DNA from: Mesorhizobium sp. 65-26
Lineage (GTDB): Bacteria; Pseudomonadota; Alphaproteobacteria; Rhizobiales; Rhizobiaceae
Length of the DNA: 64,000 nt
NCBI GenBank assembly: GCA_001899205.1
Contig: MKVL01000039.1
Coordinates: 111,602 to 175,601 of the forward strand
Direction: 5' to 3'
A program made the position numbers and the translations under genes. Of the stretch, positions 16,758-25,663 are shown in pieces (the first letter of the stretch is position 1; each line of letters begins with the position of its first letter). The notes beneath the pieces are model-generated. The model searched no databases, was not told the DNA's origin, and saw nothing but the letters and a program-made list of their open reading frames with translations.

Positions 16758-18347
16758 TCAATCCTCGATCCACCAGCGGGAGATGAACTGCCAGCCGTCC
16801 AGCTCCCAGGCCTTTGAGATGCTCTCCGCGTGCTTGACGCGCGACCGGTAGGCCCAGATGTTGTTGGGCAGGATCGGCGCGATCAGGCCGCCTTCGTCAT
16901 GGACGATGCGCTGCATCTCGCCATACATCTCACGACGCTTGGCCTCGTCGAGTTCGGCGCGAGCCGACAGGAGCAGGCTTTCGAACCTCGGGTTGTTGAA
17001 GTGGGTGTCGTTCCACGCCGCGCCCGACTTGAACGCCACCGAGAACATCAGATCCTCGGTCGGCCGGCCGCCCCAGTCCGTGGCGATGAAAGGCTTCTTC
17101 AGCCACACATTCGACCAGTAGCTGTCCGCCGGTTCGTTGATGATGTTCAGGTTGATGCCGATCGGCTTGAGGTTCGACTGATAGAGAAGCGAGCAGTCCA
17201 CCGCCGACGCATAGGCGGCCGACGAAGCCGAGAGATCGACGTTCAACGAGGTCAGGCCCGCCTTCTTGAGGTGATGGGCTGCCCGGTCGGGATCGTATGT
17301 GATCTGCGGAATTTCCGGATCGTAGAAGCGATAGGCCGGCGTTATCGGATGGTCGTTGCCTATCTTTCCATGCCCGGCAAGCGCGACGTTCAAGGCGGCC
17401 TCGCGGTCGATGCCGTATTTGAGCGCCATCCTCACATCGTTGTTGTCGAAGGGCGGGGTGTCGCAGAACATCGTGAAACCGTGGAACCGGAAGCCCGCCA
17501 TCTCCTCGACCTTGACGCCGGGGGCGCCCTGCAGCATCGCCAGGGTGCGGATTTCCGGGCGATCGATGATGTCGACGTCGCCGGTGAGCAGCGCGTTCTG
17601 CCGCGCCGTGGCATCCGTGATGATCAGCACCTCGGCCGAAGCGAGGTGGCCGACATCCGGGTTCCAGTAGTTGTCGGCCTTCTTGAAAAGCGCGCGCACG
17701 CCGGGCTCGAACTCGGCCAGCTGGTAGGGACCCGCCCTGCTTCCATCGTTCTGCCAGTCGATCGTGCCGTCGTCCTTGGCCTTGCAGATCGCCAGCTGGT
17801 AGTCGGTCAGGATATAAGGGAAGTCGGCGTCGCCGGTCTCGAGGTCGAAGACCACGGTCTTGTCGCCGTCAGCAGTGATGTTCTTGACGTTCGCGACGAC
17901 CGACTTGGAGTTGGAGGTCGTCTTGTCGCCACGATGATGGTTGATCGAGGCGATGACATCCTTGGCGGTGACCGCCGAACCGTCGTGGAATTGCGCCGAA
18001 CGCAGCTTGAAGACCCACTTGCGGGCCTGGTCCGAACCCTCCCACGATTCCGCGATGTCGCCCTGCAGCTTGTTGTCGCTGCCGACGACAGTCAATTTTG
18101 CATGGCAGGTGTAGGACAGCATGATGGAGAAGCCGTGGGCATAGGTGCCCGGCTCGACCGAGTCCGTGGTCTGGCCGAACGAGCAGCCCACCTTCATATT
18201 GCCGCCCTTCACAGCGGCCTTGGCCTTGCCCGCCAGGGAGAAAGAACCCGCCGCCAGGGCCAGGCCGAAGGCACCGGCAGTCTTGATCAAACCGCGGCGA
18301 TTTATCGAGCCGATGATCCCGGCGTCCTTGTTGTCTGAAGCATGCAT
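16758..18347 (-). CDS. Peptide-type ABC transporter substrate-binding protein (SBP_bac_5), Tat-exported
   Basis: Periplasmic solute receptor of the importer, 529 residues. The N-terminus has a twin-arginine signal, NRRGLIKTAGAFGLALAAGS, ending around GKAKAA. The mature part shows family 5 features: AESWEGSDQARKWVFKLRS, FHDGSAVTAKDVIAS, LVIITDATARQNALLTGDVDI, DRPEIRTL and a C-terminal EMYGEMQRIVHDEGGLIAPI. Tat export suggests folding or cofactor needs before export, or simply lineage habit. First gene of the uptake operon; a clear operator array begins 74 bp upstream. The ligand may be any di-/oligopeptide-like or cationic compound; membership in the IclR-type regulon suggests the island's own growth substrate. 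Confidence 0.93.
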   Translation of the reverse strand: MHASDNKDAGIIGSINRRGLIKTAGAFGLALAAGSFSLAGKAKAAVKGGNMKVGCSFGQTTDSVEPGTYAHGFSIMLSYTCHAKLTVVGSDNKLQGDIAESWEGSDQARKWVFKLRSAQFHDGSAVTAKDVIASINHHRGDKTTSNSKSVVANVKNITADGDKTVVFDLETGDADFPYILTDYQLAICKAKDDGTIDWQNDGSRAGPYQLAEFEPGVRALFKKADNYWNPDVGHLASAEVLIITDATARQNALLTGDVDIIDRPEIRTLAMLQGAPGVKVEEMAGFRFHGFTMFCDTPPFDNNDVRMALKYGIDREAALNVALAGHGKIGNDHPITPAYRFYDPEIPQITYDPDRAAHHLKKAGLTSLNVDLSASSAAYASAVDCSLLYQSNLKPIGINLNIINEPADSYWSNVWLKKPFIATDWGGRPTEDLMFSVAFKSGAAWNDTHFNNPRFESLLLSARAELDEAKRREMYGEMQRIVHDEGGLIAPILPNNIWAYRSRVKHAESISKAWELDGWQFISRWWIED

Positions 18348-18420
18348 CGTAACTTCCCCTAACAGTTGTTTCTTTTTCTAGTACGGAGTCACTTCACGGA
18401 GTTTTTGACGGCGCTTTTGT

Positions 18421-18455
18421 TCCACTTGTTGAACCAATATCGCTACATATGGCAC
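18421..18455. promoter_or_regulatory. Predicted IclR-type operator array 3 (ABC importer promoter)
   Basis: Half-sites TTCCA-N5-TGAAC-N5-TCGCT-N5-TGGCA, 74 bp upstream of the binding-protein start. The first palindrome is near-perfect; the second is weaker. Confidence 0.6.
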
Positions 18456-18503
18456 AGCAGGCAAGGCAATTTTTTGTCAACCTGCTGACCAAATGGAGCA
18501 TTT

Positions 18504-20003
18504 TCAGCTCTTTTCCCTCGCGATCAGTTCGGCTGCCCGATGGCCGATCATCATGCAGGCGGCCGCCATGTTGACGCTGACCATGGTCGGCATGATCGAA
18601 GCGTCCGCGAGGCGCAAACCACCCATGCCGACGACCCGCAACTGCGGATCGACGACACTCAGTGGATCGTCGGCGGCCCCCATGCGACAGGTGCCGCCGG
18701 GGTGGTAACCGGTGGTGGCGGTTTCGCGGATATAGCTTGCGAGTTCGTCGTCGGAAGCGAGCCGCGAGCCCGGCGCCAGCTCGTCACCCAGCCAGCCGTT
18801 CAAGGCAGGCATCCCGAAAAGCCGCCGCGCGAAGCGAATGCCTTCCATCATGACCCGCATGTCGTATCCGTCGGGATCGGTAAAATAGGCCGCGTCGATG
18901 AGCGGAGCCTCATCGGGATCGGCGGAACGCAAGCGCACGGACCCTTCGCTGCGGGCCCGGTTGACCGTCATGTAGGCGGTGAACCCATCGGGAGCCGACG
19001 GAAAGCCGGCGGGCGCGGTCTGCTGCTCGAACAGTTCCGGCCCCAGCTGGATCTCGATATCGGGCCATGCCGCGCTTTCATTCTCGACCCGCGCGAAAAG
19101 CACGCCGGAGTAGTTCCAGAGTTCGTCCGGCGTAACAGCCCTGCGCGACGCTACGTTCACACAGGCCGCGGGATGATCCAGCAGATGCGCCCCGACCTGA
19201 GCGAGCGCATGACGCGGCTGGATGCCAAGTCGAGCCAGTTCGTCCGCCGGGCCGATGCCGGAAAGCATGAGGATGCGGGGAGTGTCGAGCGCGCCGCAGG
19301 ACAGAACGACTTCGCGCCGGGCGACGAAAGCGCCGCGCGGTGTCATCACGCCGGTCACATGACGATCAGCGCCGAAGATCAGGCTGCTGACGGGCGTATC
19401 GGTGAAGATCGCCAGATTGTCCGGCAGCGCCGAGCGCGGGCTGAGAAAGACCTGCGCCGTGGATTCGCGCGCCACGCCGCGCTTGCTCATCCGATAGGAG
19501 CCCCAGCCGGCGTCGAAACCGGTGGCGAAATCGATCGGCGGAAAACCCATTTCTTGCGCGGCTGTCGCCAGCGCATGATGCGCAGGACCTTCCGGCTGCA
19601 CGGTCTCGATGTTGATGCGTTGCTCGAGCGCCTCGAAATGCGGACGCACGGCGTCCACGCCCCAGCCGGCCGCGCCGGCATCGACCCAGTCCTGGTAGTC
19701 GCTTGCCGGCGGGCGAAACCATATGCAGGTATTCTGCGAGGTCGACCCGCCCAGCATGCGGGCGACCGGATAGAGGAAACGCCCATTCCCGACGGGCGGC
19801 TGGAGGATCGGCAGCAGCCGCGCGAGCCCGCTTTCCTTGACTTCCTTGAACCGACGGAAATCCCTCACCTCTTCGCGCGCGACCGCGTCGGGGCCTGCTT
19901 CCAGCAGCGCTACCCATCCGCTCGTGAGTTCCGCGAGCCGGCGCGCGGCGATCGCCCCGGCCGCGCCCCCGCCAACGACGATATGGTCGAACTCCATGTT
20001 CAT
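18504..20003 (-). CDS. GMC-family FAD-dependent oxidoreductase, copy 2
   Basis: Flavin alcohol dehydrogenase, 499 residues, at the short end for GMC proteins. The Rossmann motif HIVVGGGAAGAIAARRL starts at residue 7; signature 1 reads ARMLGGSTSQN (relatives usually have GGSSxxN); SCGALDTPRILMLSGIGP is signature 2; the active-site block is GYHPGGTCRMG. The second catalytic position lies in SVNMAAACMMIGHRAAEL, where Asn is followed by Met-Ala rather than the usual TN-AP. Third gene of a likely operon GcvT1-SDR1-GMC2 with gaps of 43 and 13 bp. The substrate is unknown; the demethylase and SDR partners suggest it oxidises an intermediate of the same route. Confidence 0.9.
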   Translation of the reverse strand: MNMEFDHIVVGGGAAGAIAARRLAELTSGWVALLEAGPDAVAREEVRDFRRFKEVKESGLARLLPILQPPVGNGRFLYPVARMLGGSTSQNTCIWFRPPASDYQDWVDAGAAGWGVDAVRPHFEALEQRINIETVQPEGPAHHALATAAQEMGFPPIDFATGFDAGWGSYRMSKRGVARESTAQVFLSPRSALPDNLAIFTDTPVSSLIFGADRHVTGVMTPRGAFVARREVVLSCGALDTPRILMLSGIGPADELARLGIQPRHALAQVGAHLLDHPAACVNVASRRAVTPDELWNYSGVLFARVENESAAWPDIEIQLGPELFEQQTAPAGFPSAPDGFTAYMTVNRARSEGSVRLRSADPDEAPLIDAAYFTDPDGYDMRVMMEGIRFARRLFGMPALNGWLGDELAPGSRLASDDELASYIRETATTGYHPGGTCRMGAADDPLSVVDPQLRVVGMGGLRLADASIMPTMVSVNMAAACMMIGHRAAELIAREKS

Positions 20004-20016
20004 TCCCGATACGTCC

Positions 20017-20838
20017 TCAGGACTTGCCGCGATGCTTGCCTTGCCGCCGCTCTTGATAGAAACGCGTCGGCTGGCTGGTGCGGGCGGTCAGGCCTCCATC
20101 GACCACAAGCGATGCGCCGGTAACGAAGGATGACTGGTCCGAGGCGAGGAACAGGATTGCCTCGGCGAGTTCGGACGCCTTGCCGATCCGGCCGAGCGCG
20201 CAGGATTCATTGTATTCGCGCTGCTCCTCCTCGGCGATCGTCGCCAGCATCCGTTCCGATGCGACCGGACCCGGGCAGATCGCATTGACGCGGATGCCGT
20301 AGCCGCCCTCTTCCCAGGCGAGCGACTGCGTCAGCGAGATGATCGCAGCCTTGGCGGCGTTGTACGGCGCCCATTCCGGATCGCCGCGCAGGCCCGATAT
20401 GGACGACATGGTGACGATGCTGCCGCCGCCATGCTCGCGCATTGCGGGAATGACGGCCTGGCAGGCGACCAGCGTGCTGCGCAGGTTGAGCGTATACAGG
20501 CGATCCCAGACGGCCAGGTCGATGTCGGCGGTCAAACCCGAGGCGCTGCCGCCGGCGATGTTGATCAGGCTGTCGACACGGCCTCCCGTGCGTTCCAGCA
20601 CCGTAGCGATGGCGCGGCGCAGTTCGCTCTCGTTCATCACGTCGGCACGAAGCGCCTCGACGGGCGCACCATCCTTCGACAGGTCCCGCGCGAGATCCTT
20701 CGCCGCATCCTCCTTCACGTCGAGGATGAAGACGCACGCGCCTTCCGACGCGAGCTGGATGGAACAGGCGCGGCCCATGCCATCGGCGCCGCCGGAGACG
20801 ATCACCACCTTATTCTTGAAACGCTGGCTTGCGGACAT
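20017..20838 (-). CDS. SDR-family oxidoreductase, copy 1
   Basis: Classical short-chain dehydrogenase/reductase, 273 residues. The cofactor motif is SGGADGMGRA in place of TGxxxGIG; a strongly conserved NIAGGSASG, catalytic Ser in SSISG, Tyr/Lys in YNAAKAA and C-terminal GASLVVDGGLTAR complete the fold. ATG at 20838 is preferred over GTG at 20841 because AGGAG sits 5 nt upstream of it. Close paralogue of the SDR at 27357-28178, which shares SGGADGMG, INVAGGS/INIAGGS and VDGGLTAR, so both may act on related intermediates. Second gene of the GcvT1-SDR1-GMC2 operon. Confidence 0.92.
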   Translation of the reverse strand: MSASQRFKNKVVIVSGGADGMGRACSIQLASEGACVFILDVKEDAAKDLARDLSKDGAPVEALRADVMNESELRRAIATVLERTGGRVDSLINIAGGSASGLTADIDLAVWDRLYTLNLRSTLVACQAVIPAMREHGGGSIVTMSSISGLRGDPEWAPYNAAKAAIISLTQSLAWEEGGYGIRVNAICPGPVASERMLATIAEEEQREYNESCALGRIGKASELAEAILFLASDQSSFVTGASLVVDGGLTARTSQPTRFYQERRQGKHRGKS

Positions 20839-20881
20839 CACGGCTCCTCATGAAATACGTCCGGACGAAAATAAGTCCGGC

Positions 20882-22069
20882 TCAAACCTTGGACAGCTTC
20901 CGCTCCGGATCAAGGAACGGCATGGCCACCACTTCGGCCGGGATCTTCTGTCCCTGCGAAGCGACCTCGACCTTCTGCCCGATGCCCGTGGCCTTGACCG
21001 CCAGCAGGGCGATCGCCAGGGGCACCTGCAGGGTCGGCGAGACGATACCGCTGGTAACCTCGCCGACGGACACTCCGTCAACCAGTACGGCGTCGCCCTT
21101 GAGAGGCGACTGCTGGCCGGCTAGGCGTAGCCCCTCCAGTTTGCTGGCCGGGTTCCGCGCCTCTTGCGTCGCAAGCGCGTCGCGGCCGTGGAAGAAGCCC
21201 TTGTTCATGTTCAGCATCCAGCCGAGGCCAACCTGGTGCGGCGTGTGATGCCAATCGAAATCCGTGCTGAAATCGATGAGTCCCGCCTCGACGCGGCGCA
21301 GGTCCATGACGCCGCTGCCGCACAGGGCGCCGCCGGCGGCGGCGCATTTCTCCCAGATGCCGCCGAAGACCCCCTCGCCCTTCTCTTGATCGACGATGAT
21401 CTCGAAGCCAAGCTCGGCGGTGTAGCCGGTCCGGGTGACCACGCAGGGCACGCCGCAGACATCCGTTTCGACGGAATGATAGAAAGGCAGGCCGGTAATG
21501 TCCGATCCGCAGACGCTCTGCAATATGTCGCGCGACCGCGGTCCCTGAATGCTGGCCAGCGCCTTTCGGTCCAGCAGGCTGCGCACGGTGACGTTGCGGC
21601 CCAGCGAATTCGCGTAAAGCCACTGCTCGGAGTAGCCGAGGCCGCCGACCCACCAGAAGCGCTCGGCGCTGAAGCGCACGATGACCGCGTCCTCGACGAT
21701 GCCGCCATAGTCGTAGCACATGATGCCATACAGGCACTGGCCATCAACCGCCTTGCGCAGGTCTCGGGTCACCATCTCGTTCATGAAGCCCAGGGCGTCG
21801 GGACCGGCGATCTCGATGATCTCCTCGCCGGTCACATCGAAGAGACCGGCGACCTTGCGCATCTGCCAGTATTCGCCGATGAGGTCCTCGATGAAGAAGG
21901 GTTTGAGGAATGTGTTGTGAACCTTAAGGAGGGCGCCCTTGGAGCCGATGACGCCGTGGAACGCCGTCTGCTTTATGCCTTTTCGAAACTTGAGCTCGCC
22001 CGCGGCATAGGGCGGCACGCCGACAGTCGTCTTGAAGGAATATTCCTTGATAGCCGCATTTCCCAGCAT
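20882..22069 (-). CDS. GcvT-like aminomethyltransferase / THF-dependent demethylase, copy 1
   Basis: Folate-binding transferase of the glycine-cleavage T-protein fold, 395 residues, too long for a plain GcvT and similar in size to DmdA or sarcosine-type transferases. Three-domain order is seen: LFDVTGEEIIEIAGPDAL early, then GGIVEDAVIVRF, TRTGYTAELGFEI and RRVEAGLIDFSTDFDWHHTP in the centre, and MPFLDPERKLSKV at the end. The folate site, usually GGxxDD, reads GGIVED. No lipoamide-H or glycine-decarboxylase gene is nearby, so glycine cleavage is unlikely; methyl or methylene transfer from an N- or S-methyl compound to THF is the better reading. It faces a paralogue (22254-23456) across a shared control region. 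Confidence 0.88.
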   Translation of the reverse strand: MLGNAAIKEYSFKTTVGVPPYAAGELKFRKGIKQTAFHGVIGSKGALLKVHNTFLKPFFIEDLIGEYWQMRKVAGLFDVTGEEIIEIAGPDALGFMNEMVTRDLRKAVDGQCLYGIMCYDYGGIVEDAVIVRFSAERFWWVGGLGYSEQWLYANSLGRNVTVRSLLDRKALASIQGPRSRDILQSVCGSDITGLPFYHSVETDVCGVPCVVTRTGYTAELGFEIIVDQEKGEGVFGGIWEKCAAAGGALCGSGVMDLRRVEAGLIDFSTDFDWHHTPHQVGLGWMLNMNKGFFHGRDALATQEARNPASKLEGLRLAGQQSPLKGDAVLVDGVSVGEVTSGIVSPTLQVPLAIALLAVKATGIGQKVEVASQGQKIPAEVVAMPFLDPERKLSKV

Positions 22070-22097
22070 TCATGACGCTCCGGTCAGTCGTACAAAT

Positions 22098-22132
22098 TTC
22101 CAAATAGCGAAACTGTATTGTAAATCTTGACA
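22098..22132. promoter_or_regulatory. Predicted IclR-type operator array 4 (divergent GcvT-like pair)
   Basis: Half-sites TTCCA-N5-CGAAA-N5-TTGTA-N5-TGACA. It is 29 bp from the minus-strand GcvT-like start and 122 bp from the plus-strand one. TTGACA at 22127-22132 coincides with the last half-site and may be a -35 box for the plus-strand gene. Confidence 0.6.
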
Positions 22133-22253
22133 CCAATTTCGTTCGGATGCAAGCCTTCGTTCGTTGGAAGTGCTGGCGTTCAGCGCGAAGAGCCAAGCGA
22201 AGCACGAGCCGCGGCAACCAGCCTGGCGGCACTGAGCGAATGGAGAACCGAAA

Positions 22254-23456
22254 GTGCAATCAATGAAGAGCCGGCAGGACGAACGCTTCGTCCGAACAGA
22301 GTTTGCGAGCGTCATCGGGACTCCGCCCTATGCCGCGACGCCGATCCGCTCGCGCAGCGGCCTGAAGCGCACCGCCTTTTTTCCGACGATCAGCGCCATC
22401 GCCACGGACTTCAAGCTGCACAACACCTATCTCAAGCCCGATTACTTCACCGATCCGGTTGAAGAATACTGGGCCATCCGGCGCACGGCTGGACTGCTCG
22501 ACGTGACCGGGGAGGAGATCGTCGAAGTGAAAGGCCCCGACGCCGAGGCCCTGCTCGACGACATCATGCCGCGCGACGTCCGCAAGATGAAGGACGGGCA
22601 TTGCTACTATTCGGTGCTCCTGCATGACCACGGCGGAATCGTCGAGGACGGCATCCTCGTGCGCTTCAACAAGGAACTGTTCTGGTGGATCGGCGGCCCC
22701 GGCAACTCCGAGGAATGCCTTTATGCGAACGGCGTCGCCCGCAACGTCTCGATCGAGAGCTTCAACGACCGTATCCACGTCGCCAGCCTGCAGGGCCCCA
22801 AGTCGCGCGAGATCCTGCAACAGGTCTGCGACGCCGACCTGACGCCGGTGCCGTTCTACGGCATGATCCAGGCCAAGGTCTGCGGCGTGCCTGTCACCAT
22901 TACCCGCACCGGCTACACCGCCGAACTGGGCTATGACATCTATGTCGATGTTGCTCATGGGGCCGCCTTCTTCGCCGATCTCTGGAGCACCGTGCAGAAA
23001 GCCGGAGGCGCGCTTTGCGGCAGCAAGTCGCTCGGTATCCGCCGCATCGAGGCTGCGATCCTGAACTTTGGCCAGGACTTCGACTGGCAGCACACCCCGG
23101 TCGAGATCGGCCTCGGCTGGATGGTCTCGGAGACCAAGGCACCGTTCAAGTCGCAGAAAGCCCTGATGGCCGCCGAGGCGCATCCCTACAAGCAGAAGCT
23201 CGCCGGTCTTCGCTTCGATGGCAGGGAGATTCCGCTGATCGGCGACAGGATCGTCGTCGACGGCAAGGAGCGCGGCGTGATCACCTCGGCTACCGGCTCG
23301 CCCGCGCTGGATTGCCCGCTGGCGATCGGTTGGCTGGATATCGAGGCGGCCACTCCCGGGACGTCCGTAACCGTGGCCTTCGGTGATCGATCGGCAACGG
23401 CGACCGTGGTCGAGATGCCGTTCCTCGATCCCGAACGAAAGCTCTCCAAGGGCTGA
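22254..23456 (+). CDS. GcvT-like aminomethyltransferase / THF-dependent demethylase, copy 2
   Basis: Paralogue of the divergent gene, 400 residues, sharing LLDVTGEEIVEVKGPDAE, the GGIVEDGILVRF folate-site variant, TRTGYTAELGYDI, RRIEAAILNFGQDFDWQHTP and the tail MPFLDPERKLSKG. Start taken at GTG 22254 with GGAG 8 nt upstream; ATG 22263 is the alternative. A strong terminator follows the stop. Two similar but clearly diverged transferases under one promoter region suggest two successive demethylation steps or two methyl donors. What is seen is only the fold and the pairing; the donors are inferred. Confidence 0.88.
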   Translation: MQSMKSRQDERFVRTEFASVIGTPPYAATPIRSRSGLKRTAFFPTISAIATDFKLHNTYLKPDYFTDPVEEYWAIRRTAGLLDVTGEEIVEVKGPDAEALLDDIMPRDVRKMKDGHCYYSVLLHDHGGIVEDGILVRFNKELFWWIGGPGNSEECLYANGVARNVSIESFNDRIHVASLQGPKSREILQQVCDADLTPVPFYGMIQAKVCGVPVTITRTGYTAELGYDIYVDVAHGAAFFADLWSTVQKAGGALCGSKSLGIRRIEAAILNFGQDFDWQHTPVEIGLGWMVSETKAPFKSQKALMAAEAHPYKQKLAGLRFDGREIPLIGDRIVVDGKERGVITSATGSPALDCPLAIGWLDIEAATPGTSVTVAFGDRSATATVVEMPFLDPERKLSKG

Positions 23457-23467
23457 TCCCAACGACG

Positions 23468-23491
23468 AAGGGGCCGCGCATGCGGCCCCTT
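23468..23491 (+). terminator. Intrinsic terminator after the second GcvT-like gene
   Basis: AAGGGGCCGC pairs perfectly with GCGGCCCCTT around a GCAT loop and ends in CCTTTCC. It lies between convergent genes, so it may serve both directions. Confidence 0.75.
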
Positions 23492-23514
23492 TCCATTCCG
23501 GAGTTGCCTTTTCC

Positions 23515-24705
23515 TCAGCCTTCGGCGGGATGGTCGCCGAAACCGTGGATCGCAAAGCCCTTGCCATCCGGCTGCAGGCCCGGCCGGTCGAACCGGAAGA
23601 GCGAGATGTCGTGCTCGGTCTTCCCCTTCAGCACCAGGTCGCTGAGGGTCCTGCCTATGATCGAGGCGAACTTGAACGCATGGGTCGCGCCAACGGCGCA
23701 GACGACCCCGGGATGCCCCGGCACCTTGTCCAGCACGAAGTCGACGTCGGGCGTGTGTGTCAGCAGGCATGTTTTTGTATAGAGCACCGGGCCATGTGCC
23801 CGAGGAATGTGGTTGGCGACGAAATCGCTCACTTCCTTCTCGTTACGAGCGTCTGGCTCGAAACTGCGGTTGTTGGGGTCGACCGGTGCGAACCGGTCCT
23901 TGGCAACCTTGACGCCCTCCGCTCCGTAGACGGGAAAGCCGTAGAAATTGTCGAGGATCATCCAGATCCAGACCGGGAAGCGATCTGGCCGGAACTCGTC
24001 CAGGTGCGGGCTGCTGAAATAGCTGACCTGCTCATGCGTGACCTGCAAGGGCAATTGGAAGCCGAAATGCTTCAGCGCCTCGTTGGTCCACGGCCCGGCG
24101 GCGATGACGAGCTTTTCGCCCTCGAATTCGCGCCCGCCGGCGACCACCCGGTAACCGCCATTCACCTGCCGGATCGACGTCACCGGCATGTTGTCGAGCA
24201 GCGTGGCGCCATTGCGCCGTGCCATGCGCCGATGCGCATCGTTCGCCTTGATGGCGCCGACCAGCCCGCCATCGGGCTGGTAGATGCCGTGGATGTCGTC
24301 GGGAAAGCGAAACTGCGGAAAGCGCTTCGCCATCTCGACGGCATCCAGCCGCTCGAAGGGGACGCCGCATGCCGCCATGCTGTTGTTGTAGTCGTCCTCG
24401 ACCAGCGTCGTCTTTTCGGGCCAGAAATTCAGTTCGCCTGTCTTGACGACGACCTGCTCACCGGCGTCGTCCTCCATTTCGGCCCATGTCCGGTAGGAGG
24501 CCTGGGCGAAACGGACATATTGTTCGTTATGATAGGTAAGCCGGATGATGCGCGAATGGTCCTGGGACTCACCCCTGACGTGGCCGAGCTCGAATTGCTC
24601 GAGCCCCAGCACCTCGTTTCCCGCCTGGCGTGACAGCCAGTAGGCGGCGGCGCTGCCGAGGCCGCCCAGGCCAATGACGATATGGGTGAAGCTGTTCTTG
24701 GACAA
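23515..24705 (-). CDS. Monomeric sarcosine oxidase / N-methyltryptophan oxidase-like flavoprotein
   Basis: FAD amine oxidase removing N-methyl groups or oxidising a secondary amine to imine with H2O2, 396 residues, the MSOX length. The dinucleotide motif IGLGGLGSAAAYWL is at residues 11-24, SRIIR at 51-55 as in MSOX/SolA, and the flavin-attachment block KTCLLTHTPD places Cys313 where MSOX has its covalent FAD Cys. The end GVVCAVGATHAFKFASIIG retains the conserved Lys region (usually GHGFKF), here THAFKF. It is transcribed alone; its promoter carries an operator array 21 bp upstream. Formaldehyde or methylene-THF from this step could feed the folate enzymes. Substrate specificity cannot be read from sequence alone. 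Confidence 0.9.
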   Translation of the reverse strand: MSKNSFTHIVIGLGGLGSAAAYWLSRQAGNEVLGLEQFELGHVRGESQDHSRIIRLTYHNEQYVRFAQASYRTWAEMEDDAGEQVVVKTGELNFWPEKTTLVEDDYNNSMAACGVPFERLDAVEMAKRFPQFRFPDDIHGIYQPDGGLVGAIKANDAHRRMARRNGATLLDNMPVTSIRQVNGGYRVVAGGREFEGEKLVIAAGPWTNEALKHFGFQLPLQVTHEQVSYFSSPHLDEFRPDRFPVWIWMILDNFYGFPVYGAEGVKVAKDRFAPVDPNNRSFEPDARNEKEVSDFVANHIPRAHGPVLYTKTCLLTHTPDVDFVLDKVPGHPGVVCAVGATHAFKFASIIGRTLSDLVLKGKTEHDISLFRFDRPGLQPDGKGFAIHGFGDHPAEG

Positions 24706-24725
24706 AACCAGTTACCGCCTTATAT

Positions 24726-24760
24726 TTCTGTATATCAATACTCTATCCTATTATTCGAAA
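24726..24760. promoter_or_regulatory. Predicted IclR-type operator array 5 (sarcosine-oxidase-like gene)
   Basis: Half-sites TTCTG-N5-CAATA-N5-TCCTA-N5-CGAAA, starting 21 bp upstream of the start codon, so it would overlap the promoter or leader. One of the more degenerate copies. Confidence 0.45.
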
Positions 24761-24784
24761 CATTCAATCCGCCACTCGACACAA

Positions 24785-24811
24785 AAAAGCCGCCGGAATC
24801 CGGCGGCTTTT
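24785..24811 (-). terminator. Intrinsic terminator of the iclR gene
   Basis: GCCGCCGG pairs with CCGGCGGC around AAT, and the stem is extended by flanking A and T runs (AAAAAAG...CTTTT). In the minus-strand transcript the hairpin is followed by six U residues. It insulates iclR from the next promoter and can act on the plus strand as well. Confidence 0.88.
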
Positions 24812-24829
24812 GTTTGCGGCTCGCGGCTT

Positions 24830-25648
24830 CTAGGCGCGAGCGAGCTTCGCCTTCGCCGGCGCCCGGGTCTTGCGCGGCGCCTTCACCTCCATGTCCACGG
24901 CCGGAGTGCCGAAGCCCAGCGCATCCTGGATGGAATCGGCCGTCCTGATGAGCGCGGAGATGAACTTGTTGACGTCGTTCTGGCGCACCCTTTCTTCCGG
25001 ACCGGCCACGCCGATCGCCGCCACGACGCGCCCGGACGGGGTCCTGATCGCCCTGCCGAACCCGAGAACGCCTTCGCGCCACTCGCCGCAGGTCTCCGAA
25101 TAACCCTGCTCCCGGATATCGGCGAGTTGCCGGCGCAGCGCATCGGTCGAGGCCACGGTCTGTGGCGTGAAGCGCTGGATGGTTTCGCCGACGGCCCGCA
25201 CCACCTCGTCGGGAGCATAGGCCAGCATGGCCTTGCCCGTGGCCGAGCAATAGGCGGGCGAACGGTCGCCGATATTCACATAGGTACGCACCGCATGGGT
25301 GCTGTCGACCTTGTCGATGTAGAGCGTCTGGTTGTTGTCCAGCACGGAAAGATGGACCGTTTCTCCGGTCTCGGCCGCAAGCGCGCGCAGATAGCTGATC
25401 GCCACGCTGCGTATGTCGACCTGCGAGAACACACGCTGCCCCATCTCCCAAAGCCGGAGAGTAAGCTCGTAGTTGCGCGAATCCTGCGACCGCTTCACGT
25501 AACCGCAGGCTTCGAGGGTGCCAAGAAGCCGATGCGCGTTGCTTTTGCTGATCCCGCATTGGATAGCTATATCGGTCAAGGATCGCGAGCCGTTTCCTTG
25601 AACCAGGTTCTCAAGAACCTTGAGGCCTTTGACGACAGTGGTTTCCAT
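24830..25648 (-). CDS. IclR-family transcriptional regulator
   Basis: DNA-binding regulator of 272 residues. The N-terminal winged helix-turn-helix spans about residues 5-65 (SLTDIAIQCGISKSNAHRLL as recognition region); the effector domain follows with PAYCSATGKAMLAYAP, EWREGVLGFGRAIRTPSGRV and a small-ligand pocket fold. The last 20 residues are a Lys/Ala/Pro-rich tail (APRKTRAPAKAKLARA), unusual in the family and reminiscent of nonspecific DNA-binding tails. Its own promoter holds five to six half-sites of the operator array seen across the island, so autoregulation is likely. I infer that it is the master regulator of the catabolic island; the effector is presumably the substrate or an early intermediate. 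Confidence 0.93.
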   Translation of the reverse strand: METTVVKGLKVLENLVQGNGSRSLTDIAIQCGISKSNAHRLLGTLEACGYVKRSQDSRNYELTLRLWEMGQRVFSQVDIRSVAISYLRALAAETGETVHLSVLDNNQTLYIDKVDSTHAVRTYVNIGDRSPAYCSATGKAMLAYAPDEVVRAVGETIQRFTPQTVASTDALRRQLADIREQGYSETCGEWREGVLGFGRAIRTPSGRVVAAIGVAGPEERVRQNDVNKFISALIRTADSIQDALGFGTPAVDMEVKAPRKTRAPAKAKLARA

Positions 25649-25663
25649 TTCTCACACTGATCA

